A stretch of DNA of 64,000 nt, from assembly GCA_963966185.1 (NCBI GenBank), contig CAWZYM010000283.1, positions 1 to 64,000 of the forward strand. The letters run 5' to 3'. The position numbers and the translations under genes are program-made. Origin of the DNA: Rhabditoides inermis (Eukaryota; Nematoda; Chromadorea; Rhabditida; Rhabditidae). Within the stretch, counting starts at the first letter, position 1, and every line of letters starts with the position of its first letter. Below, in pieces: positions 56,339 to 64,000 of the stretch. The notes under the pieces were generated by a model. It saw only the letters and a list, made by a program, of their open reading frames with translations, ran no database searches and was not told the origin of the DNA.

Positions 56339-56341
<3 letters not shown>

Positions 56342-56382
<41 letters not shown>
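56342..56382. repeat. (CT)n microsatellite
   Basis: About 20 CT units upstream of the second GT11 exon. Confidence 0.95.
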
Positions 56383-56383
<1 letters not shown>

Positions 56384-56466
56384 GTTAACATATTTACAAT
56401 CGCCACCCACAATTTTCCGCCGGTTATGTGTAATAATTGTCTACACTTCGCAGTTCGCTTCCGAAA

Positions 56467-56810
56467 ATGTTCCGGAAGCGGGATATTCGTAAAGTTCTGG
56501 GTGTGGGATGTATTCTTTTCGTCCTATCGATTCTATCCATAGCCAAATACAGGAGTTATGTGAATGACATGTTATCAAAACAGCATCAGAATCACAGATT
56601 TCAGAAAATTAGTTCAAAGATTAGGGCAGAAGAAGATATTTTCAACAACGCAAACGAAACGGATTCCGATATGGAAAATGCGATCACTCTGCCAGCAAAT
56701 GATTTGAAATACGTCACAATTACGTTTTCTACGATAAAGAATGGACTTGGCTTGGGAAACGTACTATTCGAAGCCTTCTTCCTATTCATTGCTGCATCAC
56801 AACTCAAACT
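56467..56810 (+). CDS. Alpha-1,2-fucosyltransferase (GT11), 5' exon of a second copy
   Basis: ATG at 56467 opens a type II membrane anchor (VLGVGCILFVLSILSIAKY) and a stem, then the first GT11 motif YVTITFSTIKNGLGLGNVLF with the conserved G-x-G-N, ending at a GTAAGT donor. The expected next exons do not follow. Instead, at 56862-56942 there is a local tandem repeat (tacaattcctccggatg) merging into a 37-bp piece (gatgttatccggaaacttct) identical to the first exon of the GT11 copy at 51882. The gene appears to be a 5' fragment. Confidence 0.65.
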
Positions 56811-57319
56811 GTAAGTTTCTTGTTTGAATTCCTTTTACAAGCCCATTCAGAATACCTGTTTACAATTCCTCCGGAAACAATTCCTCCGGATGTTTACAAT
56901 TCCTCCGGATGTTATCCGGAAACTTCTGAAACCGACAGCAAACAATGGAATGCATATCGATCAAGTATCGGAGAATTATCGATCAAGAATCGTCTTCCGC
57001 CACTAACCTCGTCTGCCCAACTGTCTTTCCCCGGCGTTAGCCCATTAGATCTTGGCCCACTGTATGCTCCCTATCCTATCATTGTGATTGTGATGACATA
57101 TTCAGCTATAACGATTCCGGATAAACACTTGAACTTGAACACTTGAACTTGAACAATTCCTCCATGAAATTCGACCGATTAGTGGACTACCCTGCACTAA
57201 ATAATTTGTTCAGAAATGTCAAAATATCGGTGACTGATTTTACTATATATTTTTTGTTTGATCTAGACAATATAGAGCCATGATGTGATATCTCTATCGC
57301 ATTCCGCTCGGCTCAATCA

Positions 57320-57512
57320 CGACTAGTAGGAAACTAGTCGAAAAACTACTAGGAAGCGAGCTAGTTTACTACTAGTGAGGTGGTAAATTAGTAGACGGCT
57401 AGTTACGATAGTGACTAGTTTACTAGTAGTTTTTTGTTGAAAAAACTAGTAGGAAAAATAGTGAACTAGTTTACTAGTAGTTTTTTGTTGTTGAAAAAAA
57501 TAGTAGGATTTG
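57320..57512. repeat. Cluster of ACTAGT-based repeats
   Basis: Many copies of actagt/ctagtttactagtag in both orientations within about 190 bp. A smaller similar cluster lies at 16415-16490. The function is unknown. Confidence 0.7.
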
Positions 57513-57628
57513 TATGCGTCATTTGTATGAAATCGGACTGGAATAACGATTTTGAATGAACAAATTTATTATTTCACCAACATCAAATTACAATAAGTGA
57601 ACAACTCGAAACATTCAATTTACTGATA

Positions 57629-58092
57629 TTAAAAACATTTCATAGGAATATTACAATCGCAAAATTCACATGAATAGAGTAATAACATCCTACAACATCT
57701 GCTGTTTGACGAGTTGCTGGAGTAGAAGGGACTCGGAATAGGAGGGGGGGGGGGGGGGGTTGTCTTGGAAGACCTTCCAGAAATTCTTCTGCATTTGGCG
57801 CACGACGACCGCCTTCAGAGTGGAGATGAAACACTCGAGCACGATTCGGGTAGCAGCGTTCACATACGACCTGAAACACGTTAAACATCATTCAACGATA
57901 CGTTATAAGTGTAAATATATATTCAAAACCAATCATCAAGGGCTTCACTAACTGTAATTACCTCTAGACTACCGAATTAGAAAAGGAGCTTGCAGTAGTT
58001 ATCTGAGATCCATGCCCGTACTCACCGTGTTGGTCTGCTGGCTGCTACTACTCCATTGCCTCGTAGATGGAAGTGCGCTCCGGGTCAAACAT
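57629..58092 (-). CDS. Small unassigned gene, 3' exons
   Basis: Exon 58052-58092 (product MFDPERTSIYEAM) joins in phase to the exon starting at 57870 (ESYVNAATRIVLECFIST, then LKAVVVRQMQKNFWKVFQDN), after which a 17-base G run (57743-57759 on the plus strand) makes the frame uncertain. Upstream minus-strand candidates are at 58475-58620 (product with VIRELAGTPNNASRVFAHV) and 58286-58352. No family recognised. The phase-correct junction and helical composition support a real gene. Confidence 0.45.
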
Positions 58093-58869
58093 CTGCAAAC
58101 ATAGCGAATCAGCTAATTATCTCATCCACACATTACAATGTTAAAACGAGCTTAATCTATCTTCTACAAAGTCGTTTATGACAGCCTCCTTTGACTGTCA
58201 ACACTCAATACCATGGCCGAACGGGGTGTTAGACCCACAGCCGCCGCTCTACCATACACTGCCACTATATTACATAATTCTCACCTTGCTAAGCGATGAG
58301 GACATCGCGGGGCGCCGTGGCGGTGCCCAGTATCCACATCGCGGCACGCCACCTAAAATTGTAACAATACCGATACATTAACAGACAAACGCTATTACAG
58401 TTTTAATTAATTGTAATTAACAAGAACCAAATTTTTGAAGCGGATCAGTGGAGTGAAAAAATTAATTCCTCACCTCACCCCTGGCGCCGTGCTTCTTTCT
58501 GCGACCTTTGCTTTCTTCGCTGGGCCAGGCGATCGCCTGATTGATGTCGTATGCCCGTGCGCAACATGGGCGAACACGCGCGACGCGTTGTTCGGGGTTC
58601 CTGCCAACTCGCGGATTACCTGTAATCACACGTTATTTGTGCAAACATTGAGTGATAAACAATTATTTCGGCGCGAGATAATATGAGTGAAGGGAAATGT
58701 CGGGCGTTCTATGTGGGCATTTATTCCGCAGGCCATATTCGTCAACAGTGGTGTACTATTTTATTAGGGTACTGTATTATGACGTCATTTCTCTCACAAT
58801 TCTTGCTGCCTTGCCATATGATTTGTGTTATGACTATTGTTTTTTGCTCTATTGTGTTTCTTTCATTCA

Positions 58870-58887
58870 TTTTTTTTGTTTTTGCAG
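58870..58887 (+). promoter_or_regulatory. Strong 3' splice site before a start codon (trans-splice-like)
   Basis: The pyrimidine tract ttttttttgtttttgcag is followed 29 bases later by the ATG of the 58917 gene, with no obvious exon before it. In nematodes this is the usual form of a spliced-leader acceptor, though a 5'UTR intron is equally possible. Confidence 0.4.
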
Positions 58888-58916
58888 AATAACGGTTGTA
58901 GTCTGCCTGTGAGGTG

Positions 58917-61687
58917 ATGCCTTCGGGTGGAAGACGATCAAACAAAGGCACAGGTAATGCTATTATTGCATAATTGTGTTGAGAAGTCATATTTTGCAGA
59001 TGTCCCACTGGGCGCTAAGTCCCACCTTCCCGATCGTATTGGAGATCTGTTCGAAGACACGGACGACCTCAATAGACGCGCCAACGATGTGTCCGTTCTC
59101 CAGATCGTTGTTGGTGAGTTTTACATTTCCCCAATCGAGATCGTTGTGGATATTGCCTTGTTTATAACATAATAGCTTTGCTTAGTTGGTGCGGATCGCG
59201 ACAAGGTGCAGCTGTTCGGCCCTCGTTGGATGGTACATGCTGCCGCCATCAGCGGCCTCATTCCCGCACTTGAACAAGCAAGTAAAAGTTCGTCTGCCAA
59301 CTTGAGGAGATTGCGTGCGGACAAGGTGAACACTCATGGGTGTGCTGTTCCTGTTCAGTCATCGTTCTGTTCAGTCATCGTATAGCCTGCCGGTCCTGGA
59401 CAGCCAAGTTTTTCACTTTGACAACACTACTCCTCTCACTGACGTGCACGGCCTTCTCGATAAGTTTGTGTGGCGGCATATGTACCCTCGTGGTAACACT
59501 TACACTGTTCGGAGTCAAGGTTCTGTGTACCCACCGGATTACTGGGATGCAATGACAAAATTCGAGATGCCCGAAGGTGTGTTTGACATGTATCTCCGTT
59601 GTAATTATCTCATTTTCAGATTTGTCTGAGAATTCGCACCTCATTCGAAGGTTGATGCAAGGGTGCGAAGATTGGTACGAGCAGGAGAGCTTGCCCAAGA
59701 TATTCGGTCTCAAGCGCATCAAGGGGTCCGAGGGCCGCTGTGAGTTGTTAAATTATTCTGTTTTTTTTGATTAGTTCAATCGATTAGTTCAATCGTTTAG
59801 ATGATCGCTTCATTCCGGTCAACTCTGACGACCGAGTGTTCGACTGCACGGAAGCTCTGACGCACTCATTTCTGTCCCCTTCGCGTCTGAAGTACCTGTC
59901 CGAGAAAGGGTTTGTTCTTTTTGTTTTAGTATCCTCTGCAATATGAGTTATTGTATAAAATCATTCAGTGAGCTGGACATTCTGCGCTATCAGAATCCGA
60001 CAAACGGACATGGTCATATGCTTCGTCTCCTTCAAAAACGCGGTGCATCACGTCCACCAAAGCTCGCAGTGCATCAAGAAGAGACGCAGGCACACTATGT
60101 AGATTATATTGTGCAGCAGGTATGGAATCTTTAAGATTGAACATCACTTCATTTTTTCTCTAGGTTGTCGAGGCTCTTGTCGATGGTGTTGTCGCAGCTG
60201 AAAAGGAGAGGGAGGAGAAAGCGCCTGGCCCGAAGCTGCTCAGTCGGAACAGGAAGAGACCGTTCCGCTCTCAAGGTGAGAGTTTTGAAATCGTAATCGT
60301 TCACTGGCAACAAAAACACGTGCTCGTGCAACAATACGGAGCGAGTTCGTGAGGTATGCAGGAAATGTGTGAGTGTGAGGAGAAAGTGTATATAGGAATG
60401 TTTCAGAGTATAGTTGTGGGTGAGAGATTCTTCGATTTTAGGTGGTACGTCTGGCATGCATGAAAGCGGCATGCTCCCGTCTCTCTCCGCTCTCCCCGCG
60501 TCGTCGAATGGAAAGATAGGCTCTATGTCGATGGGAGAGATCGCCCACTCGATGATTGGATTTCCCGGTCAGCTCGGACATCCGATAGGAGGTGGGTCAT
60601 ATAGTAAGAAAGATGAATGGTGTGATTTCAGGCGTTGAGAAGAAGGCGAAAGGAGTGGGTCCGGCACAGCGTCGCCAGTCCGGTTCCAGTCCGCTAGTCC
60701 CGCTATCTCATTCTCACCCGCCATCACAGCCGCTTCAGATGGCTGAGCAGGTTCGGCCCTCTCAAGTCCTGCCGACTATGACTAACCAGGTGAGACCGGA
60801 GACGATGATTGAATTCTTATTAGTTTGTGAAAGATTCATTTTCCGTTTTAAGAATATGTCTTTCCGCGATATGCTCAAGAACATTGCGACGGAACAGCCT
60901 CGCCCGTTCGCTCCCATTCAAAGGACAACACCGGCTAGGGAGGAAAAGGAACGACAGCAAAAACAAGTACAGGTATATGATATATTGGTTTGTATGTGTT
61001 ACTTACTTGATATGTTAAGATCTGCACGAAAAACGGACATAAAGTGGTAGTGAAGGTGGTGAGGGAGCTGGATGTGCCGGCGGACGACGACATGTCCGCG
61101 CGGACACGCGCGAATGAGGTAGTTTTCACTGTTACTTTTATGTAGATGTGTATGCTTTAGAATACAATCACATCGCGGACTCGTCGTTGCGATCCCTACG
61201 AACGCGGATACAAGGTATTTCAGTTCATTTTCATTAGATAAATCAATTATGCGTCCAGATTTCGGTGCAAAAGGCGGTGTACGAGCCGATAGCCCCCAAC
61301 CTATCGAAAGACTACGGCCCCTGGTACGAGGATGGGGGAGGCGGGGCGCGCATCCCCACAGCCCTGCCGAAACTCAAACCGGCAGTCCCGGTGAGCTCAC
61401 GTTTTGTTATTGGTGATAGTAAATGTGTGATCATTGTGTCGATACATTTACCTGCGCGTTTAGGTACCTAACGAGCCGTCGCTGTTGACGCACAAAGATG
61501 CGCCAGCCCCTGGACGACACGAGTTCAAGCCCCCAGCTCGTGGGGTATGTTGGAATGCCAGTGTACGATAAACGTAAAATATGTTTAGCCTACCGCCACC
61601 AAGGAACAAATTCTCGCCATGCACCGCAGAATCCAGCAGCGGTACTGGGGGAATCGAGCGGCTCTTCAGGCGAAGAAGACAGAGTGA
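58917..61687 (+). CDS. Complete 16-exon gene, 625 residues, family unknown
   Basis: Exons start at 58917, 59000, 59186, 59375, 59620, 59801, 59969, 60164, 60442, 60632, 60853, 61020, 61161, 61259, 61464 and 61589 and end at 58953, 59113, 59325, 59576, 59739, 59909, 60119, 60275, 60591, 60789, 60972, 61118, 61214, 61390, 61544 and 61687. All sixteen junctions keep one frame from ATG to TGA. The N-terminal third (VSVLQIVVVGADRDKVQLFG, then PRWMVHAAAISGLIP) could be a diverged BTB/POZ-like fold, which I infer only weakly. A basic patch (LLSRNRKRPFRSQ) may be a nuclear signal. The middle is Ser/Pro/Gln-rich and probably disordered. The C-terminus is helical (TKEQILAMHRRIQQRYWGN). Introns are short, mostly 40-80 bp. 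A spliced-leader-like acceptor precedes the ATG. I do not recognise the family. Confidence 0.75.
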
Positions 61688-62034
61688 CGGGAGAACGGGC
61701 GGCGTGCGGGAGGTGAAGAATCTACACCTCTCGTATACTTCAACTCGCAGCTCGCTGAGAAGGCGGCAAGGTGAGTATGCCGCATGTGAATCAATTAATG
61801 ATATCGTTGATTTACCTGGTTTGATGTGCATGTGTCAGGGCACCAAATTCCTGAACCGCGTTCACTATGTTCAACTCGCCCAGTTTTGTCTCGTATTGCA
61901 CAAAGGTATTGATTTGAAATTTGTTTTTGATTAGAGACGGAAGCGATACTGTTTTTGTGAACACGGTTACCTCATCTGTGTTATCAATGAAAAAGGTGTG
62001 TTGCAGGCCACCTTAATCTCTTCACCCCATCCCA

Positions 62035-62160
62035 CAGCCTTTCATCTGCTCAGTTCGTTGACGGTGACGAGCTGGAGCCGTTCATCCTCCCGTCCGGGCA
62101 GTGTGCTTTTTTCTCAAGCACCTCATTTTTCAAGGAGAGCGAGAGCTTCTCGGAGGGACC
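62035..62160 (+). CDS. Candidate exon upstream of the CTD-like exons
   Basis: After an acceptor (cccacag) an open frame encodes FVDGDELEPFILPSGQCAFF and ends at a GTGAGT donor. A second candidate, 62210-62290, is open in all three frames (one gives CVVCGQPAILQLLAHTHT). Their assignment to either downstream reading is unresolved. Confidence 0.35.
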
Positions 62161-62483
62161 GTGAGTGAAGAGAGAGAGAGAGAGAGAGAATGTGTTACAA
62201 ATTAGTGCATGTGTCAGAATGCGTGGTGTGCGGTCAGCCCGCCATCCTCCAGCTACTCGCACATACTCACACTGCAGAGCATCAACTTGTTGCAGGTGCG
62301 TTTCGTTGTGTGATTACAATTGTTCAGATCTGATGGATTCCAAGTATTGCCAAAAATTGTATTTCGAATGTTCACTGATTCATTGGTGGTGGAGCACACC
62401 GTACTTTTGTTTACTACAACTTCGCATGTAACTGCATCTATTTACTACAACTGTTTATTACAACTTTGCCGTATTCATTTCAG

Positions 62484-62752
62484 ACCCATCTCTCCCACGT
62501 ACTCGCCGACTTCGCCCACGTACAGTGCCCGACGTACTCACTCGCGTCGCCGAGGTGAGTCTGGGAATACGGTAGGTTGAGTTTGGTATACTGTAAGTTG
62601 TACTTTGTATGGTAACACTGTTTGAGTTGAGGTACTCTCCGACGTCTCCCACGTACTCGCCGACTTCACCACAGTACGCTCCGAGCAGCCCGCAGTACAG
62701 CCCGTCGAGTCCGCAGAAGTCCCCAGTGTTCGCCCAGCTCCCCCTCGGCTGA
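62484..62752 (+). pseudogene. RNA polymerase II CTD-like heptads in two exons
   Basis: Exon 62632-62763 in one frame reads [20 protein letters not shown] and continues with QYSPSSPQK to a TGA at 62750-62752. Exon 62484-62554 reads [14 protein letters not shown] in one frame and PTYSLASPR in the next, the latter being the frame that joins the second exon. This is the consensus of the RPB1 C-terminal domain, about seven heptads in total. A one-base shift near 62533 separates the two halves of the first exon. No other RPB1 sequence is in the window. The same second exon also has an open reading that runs into the HMG-box gene. Confidence 0.5.
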
Positions 62753-62910
62753 CGAATCCGGACGTGAGTGGATGGGTTGTAAGAAAAAAGGGAGAGAGAG
62801 AACCCCTGTGTTGCAGGAGATGACTGTGCTGGCGACGCAGCCGAGCGTACTGCGAGTGTGGGCAGATGTGATCGAGAGACCTAAGGAAAGACGGTGAGTG
62901 AAAGGGTTGC

Positions 62911-62951
<41 letters not shown>

Positions 62952-63218
62952 GCTTAGGTGAGATACGGCTCGGAGCTGCAGCGCATTGTGTGCGATCTGC
63001 CGCTGTTGCGTTGTAGTTACGCCGAGCACAGCATCACCTACGGACACCAGAAGGTACGGTACTTGTCCCTTTCTTCCTCTCCCCTCTCCCCCTCTCTCCT
63101 GTCATCCCTCTTTGCAGCGTCCGTTGAACGCATTCATGGTGTGGAGTCAGCTGGAGCGGCGGAAGATCTGCGAGCATCTACGAGATTTGCACATAGCGAA
63201 CATCAGCTAGCAAGTAGG

Positions 63219-63275
<57 letters not shown>

Positions 63276-63589
63276 AGAGAGATGGATGGAGGGAGAGGGA
63301 GAGGGAGAGGGAGAAAGAGCGCGCGTGAGTGTGTGTGTGAGTGAGAGAGAGAGAGAGAGAGAGAAACGTGCGCAATTTCAGCTCGACTCTCGCTGGCTGC
63401 AACTCACCGAGGAGAAGAAATCGCCCTTCGTCGCCGAGACCGATCGACTCCGCCTCATGCGTGAGTATCGATTGATTGCGTAGTAATGATTGATTATCGA
63501 GGGGGTGAGAGGCGGAGAGAGGAAATGAATTAGTCTTTCCAGGAGCCAAACCCGGTGGGCAAGTGGCTGAAGATCGACCTGACACCTGA
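62632..63589 (+). CDS. HMG-box (SOX/TCF-like) gene with in-frame TAG
   Basis: Exons 62632-62763, 62817-62893, 62963-63053, 63118-63213, 63382-63460 and 63543-63589 join in phase. The HMG box starts [20 protein letters not shown], a SOX/TCF-type first helix that binds the DNA minor groove, and continues LHIANIS, then after the intron [19 protein letters not shown]. At 63208-63210 a TAG occupies the position of the family's Lys in the I-S-K/R element, followed by CAA and a GTAGGG donor. A GC donor at 63210 (gcaagt) would remove the stop but break the frame. The box is shorter at its end than usual (RLRLM then RAKPGG). It could be a pseudogene, a strain-specific nonsense allele or a base-call error. 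The upstream exons share sequence with the CTD-like reading, so their inclusion is uncertain. Confidence 0.6.
62914..62947. repeat. (AT)n microsatellite
   Basis: About 16 TA units in the intron between exons 62817-62893 and 62963-63053. Confidence 0.95.
63221..63362. repeat. (GA)n / (GGGAGA)n microsatellite
   Basis: Purine tract with GA, GGGAGA and GTGTGA blocks filling the intron inside the HMG box. Confidence 0.95.
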
Positions 63590-64000
63590 AGACGAGCCCT
63601 CCTAACCTGAAGCAAGGAGCTGCGCCTATTCCGCGCGCAGGATGAATCGCCAACCGGCAACGTACTAATCAGTTTATGCACTTTACTAGTTCGTGCACTT
63701 TTTCCTTCCTCACGATCTAGTTCTCAAGAAACATGTTGTATTGAAAGAAGTTTGTGATGTACATGTTTGTATTGAAGATTGGTATTGAACGAAAAATGAT
63801 TTTTTTTACAAATATGTTGTTATGATATGATTGTGTTATTTTGAGGTAATTTATTGATTAGATGTATATAAAATGGTTATAACTGAAACAAAAATAATAA
63901 CAAAAAAGTGTAGAATAATAAACCGTTCGCAGCTTGACTTCGAGAGATGAACTAAGACGTGCATGGCTTAATAGTTGAAATGAGCATGCGACCGCTGACA
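63590..64000 (+). other. 3' untranslated region and flank of HMG-box gene
   Basis: AT-rich sequence after the TGA; an AATAAA polyadenylation signal lies at 63917-63922. No further gene seen before the window ends. Confidence 0.5.

Overview
This is a eukaryotic window, most likely from a nematode. The reasons are: many short GT-AG introns of about 45-60 bp; a seven-transmembrane receptor of the nematode serpentine chemoreceptor type; a receptor-type guanylyl cyclase; alpha-1,2-fucosyltransferase (GT11) copies; a Cer/BEL-type LTR retrotransposon; and a strong 3' splice site directly upstream of an ATG that resembles a trans-splice acceptor. The species cannot be named from the sequence alone. 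About half of the window is mobile or simple repeat DNA.

Layout. 0.4-13.1 kb (minus): eleven phase-consistent exons of a VPS35L (Retriever subunit) homologue. Its introns are full of pyrimidine microsatellites, MITEs and a dispersed motif, and a few possible plus-strand exons lie at 5.5-6.9 kb. 14.6-17.7 kb (minus): cytoplasmic part of a receptor guanylyl cyclase with intact metal-binding Asp residues but an altered transition-state motif. 18.5-19.4 kb: a large CT-rich minisatellite. 19.5-22.6 kb (plus): an F-box-like exon pair and further exons. 24.0-38.2 kb (minus): an RNase H1 neighbourhood, with one complete catalytic domain (35.5-36.7 kb) and a degenerate paralogue (24.0-35.0 kb) whose intron holds a complete, very young BEL/Pao element (25,785-34,860; 352-bp LTRs, CAATA target duplication) that has lost the catalytic core of its reverse transcriptase.

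38.4-41.4 kb: a 3.0-kb foldback element, nearly one perfect palindrome, sitting in an intron. 41.7-51.6 kb: a nested mosaic bounded by inverted CACTGACA termini and TA. Inside it is a second inverted-repeat element (42,183-50,698) filled with decayed LINEs (an RTE-like RT and an R2/NeSL-like C-terminus and N-terminal zinc finger). 50.7-51.4 kb: unassigned exons and a dynein heavy-chain-like fragment.

51.9-57 kb: the 3' half of one GT11 gene, an oppositely oriented chemoreceptor gene whose coding end lies within its predicted 3'UTR, a double-stranded-RNA-binding-domain exon, and the 5' exon of a second GT11 copy. 57.6-58.6 kb (minus): a small unassigned gene. 58.9-61.7 kb (plus): a complete 16-exon, 625-residue gene of unknown family. 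62.5-63.6 kb (plus): exons that encode RNA polymerase II CTD-like heptads in one frame and run into an HMG-box gene in another; the HMG box carries an in-frame TAG.

There is no operon-like functional theme. The recurring theme is genes broken or stretched by repeats: paralogues with lost catalytic residues, split fucosyltransferase copies, and introns expanded by microsatellites and transposons.
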